Source: Elysia chlorotica
Lineage: Eukaryota > Mollusca > Gastropoda > Plakobranchidae
Assembly: GCA_003991915.1 (NCBI GenBank)
Contig: RQTK01000138.1
Location: forward strand, 1 to 64,000
Length of the DNA stretch: 64,000 bases
Direction of reading: 5' to 3'
Shown: positions 1 to 13,087 of the stretch, in pieces
Layout of the letters: each line of letters opens with the position of its first letter
How positions within the stretch are numbered: position 1 is the stretch's first letter
Notes under the pieces: generated by a model
What the model was told of the DNA's origin: nothing
Database searches by the model: none
The model's input: only the letters and a program-made list of their open reading frames with translations
Position numbers and translations under genes: made by a program

Positions 1-2030
1 AGATATGTTTTGAAAAAAATCAGAATTCAAGAGCACCTGTAAGAAAAACTGCCATGAATCCTGCAAATGTTATTCAGGTGCTTATGTAGGTGTCACATTA
101 AAATCTAAAGTTCATTTCATGCTCTTTACAGGGTGTAGAGAGTTGGAGTCCTGGATGTTCTAGGTAAACAGCATTTTAGCTGTATCTACTAAGAGTCATC
201 TAAATGTGTATGCTAAGTTTTAACCTTGTCAAGAATTCAAGAGTGCTAGAGCTATGATACTTCAGAAATTATTTTATTACCTTGTCAATATAATTAAAAT
301 AGAAGATATATTATTGCCAGAGGTCTGGAACACTATTTTAAATGTTGTTTTTTTTTTTTACAAAATTTGAGAGACTTGATACATGTAACAAGAACTCTGA
401 TTTTAGTCTGATTTGTCTGCTCTATTGTATGTATGTTCCATTGTACTGTGCTGTTTGGCTGCTTCACATATTTGGCTGGTTCACATATTTGGAGAGATAT
501 ATATTTATATATATTTGATAAGCCATGTTACACGTTGAAAAAAAGTCATACAGCTTTTGGCAGTATCCAGGTATTCAAGTGCCCCTTTATTTATGTCTTT
601 TATGTTAATATTTTTTTTAGGAAGAATTAGAAAGAACAGGTGCTGGATACTTTCATTTTACACAGCATGGATGATAGAGCAAAAATGTGAAGATGATGAG
701 CAAGTGGTAAACTGGAATAATGTATTAGTTTGAAGGGAAAAAAAAGAGAGAGGACTGATCTTAGTTTTGTTGAAGTTCCATGATAGATCTATATTTATAG
801 TTTTGTGCAAAACTGATGCATACGTTTTATTATTTCATCGGTTAAAGTAGAAAAGTTGATGAGAGATTTTTCATTTACTGAATTTAAGAGAACTTTACAA
901 AAACATTTTTTTTCCATATGAATTTTCTGCTGTGTGTTCAGATTTTTTAAAGAATGAATCATGAAAGATTTTGCTTTTTGTTCTTTTTTAATTCAAGAAG
1001 AAACTCACATTTATTTTTCTTCGAGATTCTTTGTTTACCAACCTTGTTGGGAGAAGGCAATATGTAAAATCATTTGTAAGAGATTAAATCTGCTTAGGAT
1101 ATGCATGTATGTCTGAAATTTAAAAAATGGTTGAAGCTTACTTATGCATGTCTTTGTGATCTATTTAACTACTATTTTTAAAATGTACATATATTACTTG
1201 TTCTACATTCTTCTTCCTGTACAGGAAGCAGCAGGATTTCCATAAATAAACTATTTTTACCCTTGGATCGAATTCATCTACTTAGTTGTATGTATTTAAA
1301 CTACATTCTTTTTCTAATACATGTGGGACATTTTTTAAACTTTCAAGCTTAAAGATCTATCTTATCCTCAATGATAACCGTCCAATGAGCATACATTTTT
1401 CAAATATCTATTTCTTCATTCTATCGAAAAAGACTGATATAAAATCAATTTAAAAATGAGTGTTCCTGTTGCACACTGCAATTACTTATATAAAAAAAAA
1501 AAGATAATGTTTTAAGACTTAATATATTATGATGGCAGAGGACAATTTTTTTTTTACCTTTTCAAGAGTGTGATTTTCTGATCTGTTTGGCAGGGCCATG
1601 GTTTTTCAAATAAAAAAAATGTTTTGAGGTGAGCTAAATATTAGAGCCATTGTATCAAATGACAATCTTACACTTCTTTGCACTTTGGATATATTTTATA
1701 TTATATACTGACATCGAGAACTATTAATTGGTTGAAAATGTGATCATTTAATAATGTGATGAAGATGTGAAGATGCTCTGTCTATATAATTTTCATTGGC
1801 TGTTGTTTTCCATTTCTGCTCTATTTTGTTTCAAGAACTATTATTCTGATTCATACTGTAGCTTGGTTTTTGCCCTTCTCTTTACTACCCAAAGAAAATT
1901 CAGGTGTATTATGATAGTAGCCATTTCAACCATTTGCAATTATATCTTCAAAATATTAATTTTTTTGTGTTAGTATATATTCCTAGAACCAATCTTTTAA
2001 AATATCTTGGTGAAATGGTGTCAGCTATTT
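1..2030. other. AT-rich non-coding stretch, no gene recognised
   Basis: The stretch is AT-rich with many T and A homopolymers. Every open frame is short, biased in composition and unlike any family I know. It could be 3' UTR or intron of a gene lying off the left edge, but nothing here proves that. Confidence 0.5.
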
Positions 2031-2048
2031 TTTTTCTTTATGGCAAAA

Positions 2049-2196
2049 GCGAACACAACCTGAAGTGCAGATGTATTCGGCACAGCCAGCCATTCGTCCG
2101 TACATGGCCCAGTTTGACGTTACTTTTCAAATTCCAGTGTTACAGAGAACGTTCGGTTGTGACTGTAAAGCGAACACAACCTGAAGTGCAGATGTT
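2049..2196. repeat. 95 bp dispersed block flanked by a short direct repeat
   Basis: The segment gcgaacacaacctgaagtg and its continuation to cagatgt occurs at about 2049-2074 and again at about 2171-2196. It brackets a 95 bp block (2076-2170) that recurs without a mismatch at 4994-5088. One frame through the block is open but matches no family I recognise. The arrangement looks like a local duplication plus a dispersed copy of the same block. Confidence 0.7.
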
Positions 2197-2328
2197 TGAA
2201 GAGATTAAAAATTTATTGAAGGTTTTGTTTAGACCAGACTCCTACATGTTATTTAGTTCAGGTATCCAAACCCAATATATTATTTACATCCTAATGAAGA
2301 TTTACAAGAATGATCTTTTTCTTAGTTC

Positions 2329-2580
2329 GTCTAATATTTATAAAGAAAATGTTTATTTTTTCCAATCCATTCATCATATAGTTTCCTTTATTTATTGTTA
2401 CCTTAAAAGAATGTCTAATATTTATAAAGAAAAAGTTTATTTTTTCCAATCCATGCATCATATAGTTTCCTTTATTTATTGTTACCTTTAAAAGAATGTC
2501 TAATATTTATAAAGAAAATAGTTTTTTTTTTCCAATCCATTCATAATAGTCTTCTTTATTTATTGTTACCTTTAAAAGAA
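2329..2580. repeat. three tandem ~85 bp units
   Basis: Three consecutive units begin with gtctaatatttataaag at 2329, 2413 and 2498, giving a period of 84-85 bp with few mismatches. They are AT-rich and have no convincing coding content. Confidence 0.8.
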
Positions 2581-2591
2581 AATTGTGTACC

Positions 2592-4370
2592 GGCACAGCA
2601 TGAAGAATTTAAAAGTCCCACTTTAATTTGAAAATTAGAAATTAGTGTCAGTTAAAAGTATTTTCCTTGTATTTCAGACTCAAATGTGATTTGATATCTA
2701 TATTATACATGATCTCAGTCTGTCAGCTTTACAAAATTTCTTCAATAGAAATGTCCTTTAGTGGTTGCCCATACTAATTTCACAACAGGAAATAGTTCTC
2801 AATAAGTAACTTTATACATTCTATTATCTTTGCTTCATAATGTAATATTATTATTGTCTTTTGCACACACAAAGAAATGCATTCAGATATTTTTCCTCAA
2901 ACATAACAAATTCTCAATTAGCATTTGCAAATAGTATTTTATCAAAATTAATAATTCCTTTTTTGGATGCATCTTTCATTCTCAACAATATGACCTCTAA
3001 GTTATGCTACAAATGTAGTGTGCTTATATTGGTGCCACTTTACCCTATCACATAATTTATCCTTTGATGTATCATCACTCTGTGATATACAGATATGCTT
3101 TCGCCTGAAAGCTTGATGTTTTTAACACATTGTTTCTTTCATTAATGATTTAATCTGTTTTCACATACTTAATACAGAGATACTGAATTTATTTGATTAT
3201 TAATATTAACAGTTTGATTGTTGTTGTTTGTTGTTGTTGTTTTTTTTGTTTGTTTTTTTTTGCATTAAAAGAATCTTACGCACAGTGCTTGCAAGATTAT
3301 AGTTGTTGTTTTTTTTTATGTGATCTATTTCTGTGAAAAAGCGCCACTGAAATATGAAAGCACACAAACCACAATAATTTTTTTTTAATGTTTTGTATCT
3401 GATACTTGTCAACAGAAAAGCTTTTGATATTTCGTAAGCAATCGGATATTTAAGACTTCTTTTTAATTAACTTTTGTTCCATTTGAGAAGAAAAGTCATT
3501 TGAAAATTAAATAATTTATTTTAACATAAGAAAATCACATACAAGCATCATCAGCAGCAGGAGTAAAGTGGTAGTGTTTGTGGAGTAGCAGTAGAAATAT
3601 CTGAAGTCTTAGCTGTAGCTGCATTGGACGTAGATCATTTTCACAGTAATACATCCATTTTCTTCGCCTAAATCTGCAGGGTTTGTAAGTTTTATGTAGT
3701 GTTTACCTTTGTATAAATAACTGGTGGGAATACCCAAAGCTGAACAAAATCGTTCTATTTGATGAAGCACTCTTGTAAATTATCACATAAATAGATAAGG
3801 CCCCTCCCCACTTCTCAACAGCCAACACTGAAAATTCATATGAAATTTGGACAGCCTTTTATCTAAAGAAAAGCTGATACAGGGGGGACATTCACATCTT
3901 TTGGGATCACTTATGAGCAACTGGTTGTTATAATGAACATTTTATTAAAATGAATGTAAAGTAGAATGGCTGAAGAGGCACATCGTTCTCCAGTTTCTTA
4001 AATCATTGGTCAGAGATGCATTTTTAGAGAGCGCAACCCAATTGTATCACAAAAGCATGGTGTGCTATGAGGCTATCCAGTATCCTCGTGGTGACGCCAT
4101 TTTGAAGTTGTAGTGTAAAAGTAAAACAGAAAAAAAGAACAACAAAAAGGACTGAGAAAGAATCTAAATATGAAAAAAAAAGACTGAAGAGGAAGCTAAA
4201 TAGGAAAAAGGACTTTAAAATTAAAGGAAGCTAAATAGAAAAAGAACGACAAAGAGAACTGTAACAGAATCTAAATATGAAGGGCTGAAAAGATATCTAA
4301 ATAGGAAAAAGAACAAAGAGAACAGAAAAAGAATCTAAACACATGACTTAAATGTGATGAAAATATTGTA
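2592..4370. other. AT-rich non-coding stretch
   Basis: No supported gene. It contains T-rich and GTT-rich low-complexity sequence near 3220-3320, and an A-rich segment near 4120-4340 in which a motif like 'gaatctaaatatgaa' recurs imperfectly. Confidence 0.5.
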
Positions 4371-4625
4371 TTCTACGCCGTTATTGCGAAGTGCCGGTAG
4401 AGGAGCTACCTTGAGCATTAGGGTGAGCAAAGGGATGACAAGAGCCCGCGCCTTCCAATTGAAAGGTTTCGGTTGGGAGCCCCACTCCATCCGCCTCATT
4501 TTGTGCCCGCTTGTTTGATTGTGTTGAATGATGATTGAGTATTTGATGTGATCGACCCAGTCAGGAGTATCTATCTCTGGGCTCTCTCGTCGCTGTATTA
4601 TGATCTTCTAGGGACATAGGAGACA
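4371..4625 (+). repeat. possible SINE-like interspersed element
   Basis: The segment is GC-richer than its surroundings. It holds a degenerate box A/box B-like head (4390-4490) and a tail, 'cagtcaggagtatctatctc', resembling the tail of a similar segment near 26,430 ('ccctggtatctctttctggg'). This suggests a second tRNA-derived family. The ends are uncertain. Confidence 0.3.
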
Positions 4626-4993
4626 AGAAGACATTAAACTAGGAAAGCAGTTATCTTTCTATGGCCAGAGATTATTTTTATGCCTACATTTCTACCGACA
4701 GCATGGTATCAATTTTTTTCAAGTCCAAGCCACTGAATACACTAAGGAATTGGTCATTATTTTTTTGTCAATAAGACCCTTTAACGCGCCCAAGACTACA
4801 TGTGCTGCTTTAACTGACTGAGAGCAATCGATTGGAACGGAAAAAAAGTAGTGCAGAGTGACGTGCTGCTGAAATTCGCACAGAATAGCATTAGAGGCGA
4901 AGCTATGGTACCTCTGCACTTGTTTTTTGCATAAGTATGGCTACGGGGATTATCATTAGGCCTGGAGCAAGACGCGTCATGTGGTTTTCCTCT

Positions 4994-5088
4994 TTCGGCA
5001 CAGCCAGCCATTCGTCCGTACATGGCCCAGTTTGACGTTACTTTTCAAATTCCAGTGTTACAGAGAACGTTCGGTTGTGACTGTAAAG
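4994..5088. repeat. second copy of the 95 bp dispersed block
   Basis: It is identical base for base to 2076-2170 as far as I can align by eye. The flanks differ completely, so the block boundaries are sharp. Confidence 0.8.
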
Positions 5089-5184
5089 AAATAATAGTTA
5101 ATTACTGGTATGTTTTCACGTATGATTGCTCTTGAATCCAATTCCAGCGCTATAGTCACATGACCTGCCTTTCGAATGACAAAT

Positions 5185-5455
5185 GGGGACGATATGGTTC
5201 AATGATAGAGCGCGCGACTTCAAAAGGGGAAGTTTGTGGTTCGACCCCACATCAGATCGCTCTGTTTCCTGTTGAATATGTCAATGTCGGTACATTTGTG
5301 TGTAACGTGACCGCTCGGGACAGAAGGATCTGTATCTCAGCTCTGCCTCTGTGTGGCAGCTCATAAAATTATAATTGTTAAACATAAGTCTCTTGACGTG
5401 TCCGCGATTTAACACAGTTGCTGACTTAGAACGTTAAACTAACCAACCAAATTTT
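5185..5455 (+). mobile_element. tRNA-derived SINE
   Basis: The head is a degenerate tRNA-like RNA polymerase III promoter: 'ggttcaatgatagagcgcg' (box A-like) and 'gtggttcgaccccac' (box B-like). The body is shared with other copies in the window (around 13,090 and 20,850): the 'ctgtgtggcagc' block, then 'cataaaatt', then a tail ending in 'aactaaccaacca'. It is diverged, so probably old. Confidence 0.7.
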
Positions 5456-5699
5456 AAATGAGAAAATGGATAAAATGGTGTTCTTCCCGAAAGCCCTCAA
5501 AATTCTCCAAAAAGTCAATTGCCAAGTTTGTTTTTTTTACGAGAATTTCTTACAACAGAACTAAAATATGTCTTGGGCCGATAGGAATTTTTACTGGATC
5601 TTTCCATAATTATACATGCAGGATGAAACCAACTTGCATTATTTCTCAGTATACCATCATGATCGAAGTTTCTTTCCATCGATCACAAACATTGATCTC

Positions 5700-5880
5700 T
5701 CAGTTGGTACGATACACATTTCATCCCAACTGGCTGGGTGGGTTTCAGTATAATGTGACTGGCTGCGACAGGAGTCCTGGTATCCCCGCACTCTCTGTGT
5801 GGCAGCAGGCAATTATTGTCAGATGTTAGTCTTGGGATACGTTCTCGATAATATACCCCTTCGATTAAAAACATCTGCGT
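5700..5880 (+). mobile_element. SINE body fragment of the same family
   Basis: It holds the family core: 'aactggctgggtgggtttca', 'ataatgtgactggctg', 'gacaggagtcctggtatcc' and 'tgtgtggcagcag'. No tRNA-like head is visible. Its 3' end plus flank (5820-5905) is an inverted copy of 6421-6510. Confidence 0.7.
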
Positions 5881-5923
5881 CCTTTCCCCTTCCTTGCAAT
5901 CACTTACCTCAGCATCATTGTGG

Positions 5924-5928
<5 letters not shown>

Positions 5929-5974
<46 letters not shown>
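5929..5974. repeat. (CT)n microsatellite
   Basis: An uninterrupted CT dinucleotide run lies about 50 bp downstream of the SINE fragment. The same association occurs after the SINEs at 29,309 and 45,555. Confidence 0.95.
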
Positions 5975-5978
<4 letters not shown>

Positions 5979-6420
5979 GGGTGTGCTCTTGAATTCTCTA
6001 TAAGACACTCGCCTCTCCTCTTCTCTTAATTAGATAGACGTATATCCTTGAAAGTTTAATTAGTTTTTCGTCCTACCCCTATTTTCTACATTCATAGAAA
6101 ATATCTACAAAAATATATATCTACATGTAGCTCTGTTGGTACAGTGTTGTTAGTTTTTTTGTTTTTATTTGTTGCTTTTTTGTTGTTTTTTATTGATGAG
6201 GAATAGCTTTAAAAATCAGTAATAATATTTGTTACATATTGTTTTTCATTCTCACATGAAGCTACCCCTTTATCTGGATGCCATACATATGCTGATAAAA
6301 GGTCATTTTGTTGGTTTCTTAAAATCATGTCCGACTCCAGTAACTAAGCTCTTTCGCGGGTGGGATAAACAAAACTTATGTCTTACAATTTAAGAGCTTG
6401 GCAGTGACAGAACAACACAA

Positions 6421-6680
6421 CTAGTAAGTGGTTACAAGGAAGGGAAAAGGACGCAGATGATTTGTAATTGAAGGGGTATCCGATCGTGAACGGATCCCAA
6501 GGCTAACATCTGACAATAAGTACCCGCTGCCACACAGACAGTGCGGGGATTCCAGACTTCTCAACCAGTTACCCCATGATACCATTCCAAACAATTAGAG
6601 AAATAGACTGTCCTATTGGGATTTGAACCTGTTGCATTTTAAATAGAAACCATACGCTTTATCAACTGAGTTATTTTTTG
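6421..6680 (-). mobile_element. SINE copy, minus strand
   Basis: Read on the minus strand, a tRNA-like head ('ctcagttgataaagcgtatg' to 'caggttcaaatccca', plus positions about 6625-6672) is followed by the body with 'ctgtgtggcagcgg' and 'ttattgtcagatgttag'. Its distal ~90 bp, including flank, mirror 5820-5905, making a long inverted pair about 0.6 kb apart. Confidence 0.7.
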
Positions 6681-6783
6681 TACCCACACATTCCACTCCC
6701 CTTTGTAGATGAAGGAGCTTGATTTCCGAGAAAAAAAATATACAAAAATGATACTTTCAAGACAAGTTTTCTAAAAAAAAAAA

Positions 6784-6784
6784 A

Positions 6785-6836
<52 letters not shown>
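6784..6836. repeat. (AAT)n microsatellite
   Basis: About 17 uninterrupted AAT units follow an A run. Confidence 0.95.
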
Positions 6837-6839
6837 GAG

Positions 6840-9768
6840 CGAACAAAAAGTAATGAAGTCAAAGGATGCTCAAAGTACTTCAAGTTTAGGTTTACACTGA
6901 TAGTGGTACGGGCATTAGCACCTACTTTCCTTTACCCCATTAACAAGTTTATCAAACCCTAGATATGAAACTATTGTCAGTACAACAACTACACCTAAAA
7001 TTACTCATGAACTTTCATTTGATTTTCTGTTAAAAGTTTATAAATTGCCCCTTAAATAAACCATTTTGGACTTTCGAGGGATTTTTGCACAACTCCGATA
7101 AAGCTGCAAAATCAGGCTCAATTGAAGCTTATATAAGGCGAATCGAGTGTGTCCGCTTGCGAGGTGGCTTCTGTTTCAAAGTTGAAGGGTATACTTCTTG
7201 CTTTTTAGGAGGTACCTGCTAAAATATTTGAAAACATTAATATTTATTTGAGACCGATTGTTTTTTTTTTCTTCACAACTAACAACTATTAAAAACAAAA
7301 ACTGAAAAATTAAAACTTCAGACTATTGGTTATACACATTTCCGAAAAATGTTTTAATGTCCGGATTAAGATTGCCATTGACTGGACTTCTCACAAATGC
7401 AAACCTTTTTTGGATAAACTCGAAAGGTTATTTTGTTGAGACAAGCCGGTAAAGTGCCCACTGCTTTACACCGTTGGTTAAGCTGCTCCGACCTAATAGC
7501 TTAAAGCTAATCAATACTCGTGGCACTGCCAGTATTTATTCCATCTGGCAAAGCGCCGGGATGCCGAATAAGCAAAATCATGATATGGATAGAAGGGTGC
7601 ATACAATGATCAAGCTAAAAGGTTGATCGAAACAAATGAAGAAGCAAACAAATTTTAAAAGATAAATTTGTATAGACGGAATTACGATGTGCAGAGTTCG
7701 CACAAGTCAGCATAATTATGGCTATCAAGATTAAATGGCCAGAAAAGGGACCCATCCCTTTTAATAATTATCTTTGGTAGGCACGAGCGAGGCTCTCTCC
7801 TCTTTTAAGACTTTAACACCTCTTTTGTCTCCTCAAAGTCCGTTACGGCGACGGGATCCCAAAATTAATGATATACATGGGACCCGATCACATTATACTT
7901 ACACCGACACACACAGTAATAATAATTAAAAAAAAAAATGTAATGCTGTGTCTAGAGCGGGTTCAAGCATCATCCTTTTATCATGCTTATGGTGGCTTGT
8001 ACATCTGAAGTGCAGGTTTTCCACATGCAATTTTATTGTGATACAATATTGTCTTTCTGCCAAACGACCAGCTCGCATTTTACTGAGAGAAAGAAACCAC
8101 ATCGTTTGGCGAGGGTAATTTTCACGAGTAGGTTAATGATATAATTTAAGCTTAGAAGTTAGACTGATTTGACACGCGCAATGAAAACAAACAATATCTA
8201 TAAAAGTAATTTTTCGTGTCAAACCAAAACTACATAAAACCTTTAAGAAATTACATGTATCAGGTAGACTTGTTTATATCATAAGGGCATTTCAAATGTA
8301 ATCTTACATCCTAGTAAGAATAGTGTTAATCTATAAGGAAAACGAAACAAACAAAAATAGGTAATTATAGGCCTAATGATTTCAACGGCCCCATATTTAA
8401 TAGAACCTTTATAAAGTAAATGCAAAGATAAGACCACTTTGACAATGGCATTGTATAAGACTGCTCATTGAGGAAAGCCCCAAGTTTACCACTTAATGTT
8501 GGGCACGGTTTGTACAATTTATCGATCTATCAGCCTCGTTACAAAATGGTATTTGTATTCATTTATACATGTATACCTAGGTAAACTGTTACATTATGTT
8601 TTCGACAAGGATTTAGTTTAGACCTTATAACTATTTTTTCATCGTTTGTAGCAAAGGACACCTTTGCATCTCAATGAAAACGTTATAAAACGTATCGTTT
8701 CAAAGTAATCGGTATAAGAAGCTTACTGTGTCAATACAACTCCTCGTTTAAGACATATACATTGGTTATAATATATTTTTTGTAGGCCATTATGATTTCA
8801 ATTCGTCCTTTTTTCAAGGGGCTATATGAATTATTAGAACAATATGGAAATCTTTGATCATGTTTCCGATTTTACGTCCCCTGATTGTCCCGAATGATCC
8901 TATTCAAAGTAGGGTTCAATTTATCTATTAAAGATCGTAAGTACAACGCTATGGTAAGATTACGGCTCGACTTAAGATATTCGAATGGATAGGTTTAGGC
9001 CTACAACGAGTTGTAAGCTACTGTAGCGTTGTACTTACAACCCATAGATCATTCTAGGAGGGTAATTTGAAAAGAATTTCTACATTCAGTGTCACGGAAA
9101 TGAGAGTCAGAGAGATACACTCTCTTCAGAAGTTCTAATTTCAACAAATATACCAAATTAGTGATTTATTAAGTGAATTTATAACGATCCTTTATCATAA
9201 GTATCTCTGCCTCAGCGTTCAGTTTTGTAATAATTGTTGAAAGTCACTCGTACTAGCGCTCATAGTACTTTTCCTGTTTCGCGGTGAACAGGTCAAAGCA
9301 CACGTTGTGAAAGGTTTGGTTGTGAAACCAGCACTGTTGTTCCGTTGCCAGAAACAACGTGAACAATACATTATCAGAGAACGGGCGTGAAAGGTTTAAA
9401 ACGCAGACGGGCCATTCTAGCACATAAGCAGTCTTGGTCAATCGATTGACGCGATCAATTAAATGCAAATGTTACTTAATTTCCCCGCCACCACGTCTTG
9501 GTGTTTGATTACTCTTTCATTAAATTATATAGGTAGAAATTGGGTTTATAAAAAATAGACATGCCTGTATACAAAAGACTACACATTCTTGCACACATTT
9601 TGAAAATATCTTATAAAAATTTGTAAAGAATTAAGTTGAATCAATGGGTCCATAAACGTAATTCGTAAACCATAAAAGTCACTACACGTAAGAAAATCTT
9701 AATTTTAAAATTGTAATTACCCGGTACTTCAAAGAAAGTTAAAAATTTGAACATTAATGAATTAATGA
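6840..9768. other. non-coding stretch with one long-loop hairpin
   Basis: No gene is supported. The only structure I found is a 15 bp inverted repeat, 'gtaagtacaacgcta' at 8937-8951 and its reverse complement at 9024-9038, separated by about 70 bp. It could be the ends of a small MITE-like element. Confidence 0.45.
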
Positions 9769-9769
9769 C

Positions 9770-9803
<34 letters not shown>

Positions 9804-9809
9804 AATAAT

Positions 9810-9850
<41 letters not shown>

Positions 9851-9875
9851 CAATAATAACAACAATAATAATTAT
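9769..9875. repeat. (AAT)n microsatellite, interrupted
   Basis: About 100 bp of AAT units with a few AAC and ACT interruptions. Confidence 0.9.
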
Positions 9876-10359
9876 TATCACATAAGTATCACATAATTAA
9901 ACTACAAGTGCAGTCACTAAAAACTTGTTTCGGCAAATTGGGATGATATGAAGTGAAAAAAAAAAAAAAAGAATACATATTGCAGAACCCGATCCACTAC
10001 CTTCTCCGATCCCCCCCCCACCTTTTTTTTTTCTCTCTCTCTATCTATCCCCTTTCTCTCTATGCCTCTTTTTCTGTCTCTTTCATTCTGTGTGTATGTT
10101 TCGCTCGCCCACCCTTTTCGAACAAAAAAAAATCTTTTAAAAATTCCACACCATAATGACAATTATTTTACGCAACGATCGATGACTCACTATGACGTGC
10201 GCAAACTCTGATGAATGCAATGTACATGTACCTGCGATTAATGTGCTGAGAAGAAGAAAAAAGTGTCCGTGAAAAATTAACTGAAAAGGCTTTCAGTACA
10301 GCAAGCCGAGTCTGATTCAGCCATGCGAGGGACTTGGCACACCAGTGACGACAATGCAT

Positions 10360-11140
10360 ACACGGGACGGGACAGCCCGCCAGCCAGCGACACGCCCGCT
10401 CGTGATCGAGATCACTAGGGCCGAATGCAGGTGGACTTGGCCAGGCTGTGACGTAGACCTACTAGTCTGTAGTTATGGCCTAGGTTTCTAGGCTAAAAAT
10501 CCGCCTCTCTGCACCCAGTTCTGCTCAAGACCATACCAAGGAAGACTAGGCTAGTACGTCTAGTGGGCCCCGTGTGCCGATGCCAAGCCTAACGCCAAGA
10601 CAAGTTTCCACCTCAGTGCTCTGTAGTACATGTAATGTATAATTGTACCTGTAGTGAAATACAGTACATCACTCATACCTAGAGAAACAAGCTTTGATTT
10701 TCATTACAAAATATTTATCTTAAGCAAAACTTTAAAAACGAATTTTAATTTTAATTAGATCGAATCGTTAAACCGCAGAGTTCGTGGATTTAATTCCAGA
10801 TTTCCAGCCGGTAGATTTATAAATAACCTAGGCTACAGGTTTCAGTCCTTCACCTCGTTTGGGACAGCTCTGGACTCGGAGAGTGTGACTGAGGCTGGGC
10901 GAGCGAGAATCAACCCATCGAGGACTCAGGCTGCCCTCTCTCACCTGTGTGCCAGCAATCTAACCTGAACTGGAAAAATCGAGGACGCACAAGTGTATAG
11001 GAAAACCTAGCCTGAATCAAGACCTTTTTGGTTGACCTAACTTATCTCGTTGAGTGATTACAAAACCGGGTGTGTACGGACTGAAAATTTAGCGAAGGTC
11101 GACATAGTTTGATTCGAACGTCTACGTGTAAAGACTAAAG
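10360..11140 (+). promoter_or_regulatory. probable promoter and 5' untranslated exon of the desaturase gene
   Basis: Base composition changes abruptly to GC-richer, CpG-containing sequence from about 10,360, unlike the AT-rich flanks, as expected of an animal housekeeping promoter. The segment ends in a consensus splice donor (aaag|gtaaga, with the intron starting at 11,141). No start codon leading to a long frame is present. The next convincing acceptor on this strand is 12 bases before the desaturase start codon, so I infer a non-coding first exon. The transcription start is not resolved. Confidence 0.5.
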
Positions 11141-12369
11141 GTAAGAGCTGTTATTAACGTGTAGCATTTACGCATTCATTCATTATCACTTATTCAATAA
11201 TTGCAATTCAGTTTTATAGCAGATGATAATTTTTATACTAAAATATACTGTAAGCGGTGTACGACTAAATTTAAACATAGCTTCGTTAGAATTAGAATCG
11301 CATTTTTTCATGTTCACAATTAATAATCATAATTACCACAGTTTAGAATGTAAGCCTACAGTGTGTGTGTAATGTATAGGCCTAAGCTCTGTCAACGTTT
11401 GTTTCATTGAATGGAACGAATGCAGATTGCCGAGTCACCCCTTCTTTAACACATACATTTTTTTACTAATGGGATGCAGGTTTGGAAACTTGTCAAAACA
11501 TCGTATGGTCGAGAAAGTAGATCTAGATCTCTTCAAATTTATTTACTCTCTGACATTCATAATTATCAGCAGGCAGTATCAAGGGATACCGCGTGAAAAA
11601 AAAATTGTGATATCGAAATTTGAGATCCATATGTTGCTCGAGAGCTTACCGTGGCAACATCGAAATTGCGCATTTGTCGTATAGAGGAAGTAATAATAAG
11701 CTGAACAAAAAATTAACCAAAATGGACTGAAAGACATTGTCCAGAAGAGTTCATAAAAAGTTATGTCTTTTGTAATTATGAAATAGGCTAGACCTTCTGA
11801 CGTACCACTGTCTTTATGGTTGGTCTTTAATTTTTTTCATCTTTTCTGTCATCGGTTGTTAGGTTTTTACAAACCAGCACGAACTTTTCGTTAGACTAAA
11901 AATTTTTCAAAGCATTGATAAAAAAAAATTTAAAAAACCTTCGTCACTATGGGGAAAATCGTTTTATTTCATTGCCAGATTTCTGGATAGGTTTTCTGCA
12001 TAGACATATAACTAGTTATATAAATCTCTGGTTGTCTGTCAACATTCAAAGGCCCTATCGCTAGCTGCTTTTAACTGCAAGTGTAAGAGTCGTTTAAAAA
12101 CTCATTTTGATTGAATGCCACTTTTAAGCCTACGTTTAGGAATTTTGTTGTATTGTGTCGGAAAACTGTTATGTTCTGAAGCGTTTGGTCTTCATTTAGG
12201 GAAAGCTCTAGATCTATATATTACATGTATAAGTGAACTTATTTTTAGTACATGTGGTAATATGTTACCCGATCCCAATTTTTGTCACAAATACAAAAAT
12301 CGAGATATTAGCTACCGGTGTAATCAAACTGAACCAGGATTATACGTGAATCCTGTGTTGGTTTTATTT

Positions 12370-12700
12370 TCTGACATTAACATTACGCTGACACCAACCC
12401 AAACCTCCTTATCTTAGTGTCCCACTACTGATATATATTAATACGTGCTGCCACATAGACACAGAGCTGGAAGACTAAGTCGGTCGTATTTATTTAATCA
12501 CGTTGGTCAAGCAAAGAAGGTCGCAGGTTTCAATGGATGACTATGCGACAAATACAGGTAATTTGTTCCATGCTCGTAGTTTACCCTAACCCCCACCCCC
12601 CTAGGTTTGTCGGATTATTGGAAGTACCAGGCGAGATTCGAACCTCGGGCCTGCTGCTCGTCGGCTAAGAGCTCTGTCAAGTAACTCTACCTCCTCCGTT
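12370..12700 (-). mobile_element. rearranged SINE fragments, minus strand
   Basis: Core pieces of the common SINE appear on the minus strand: 'attacgctgacaccaaccca' near 12,380 and 'gtgctgccacatagacacag' near 12,446. They are not in the order expected from one intact copy. A separate minus-strand tRNA-like head with a box B ('gaggttcgaatctcgcctgg') lies at 12,627-12,700. Two or more overlapping insertions are likely. Confidence 0.55.
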
Positions 12701-13087
12701 TTTTTCTCCCCCATTCCTACTATACCCCTCTTAATGGAGACTCGTTGTTCGGGGTCTCGTACGTTCCCCTGGGGGATCCCATATGGCGAATCCAGTGCTT
12801 CACAATACACAGGGCCCTTTCATCAGAAGATTGATGAACATAGTGGGCGCATGCGAGTAGGTTTGACACAGAGCATACCACGCGAACACCAAGAATTAAA
12901 GTCGAGAAACTGATCTGAGAAATAATTCATTTATGGCATGGAAAGGTGGGGCGACTGAAGGCGAAAAAACAATGTCATGCTGGAAAAGCTTTCTCGTGTG
13001 GACACAATCTTGTGTAGGTAAAACGACATTTTTTTTTCTATTTTCAACTCAGACTTCCTTTAACCTGAAAGGGGTGAGGGGGGGGGG

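Noticed and set aside
1904..2491. 195-residue plus-strand frame
   Set aside because: It runs through the 95 bp block and the 85 bp tandem repeats; repetition and AT bias explain the opening.
12115..12417. 100-residue frame with a signal-peptide-like start
   Set aside because: Its 3' part overlaps SINE sequence, it has no recognisable family, and it lies within the inferred 5' UTR intron of the desaturase gene.
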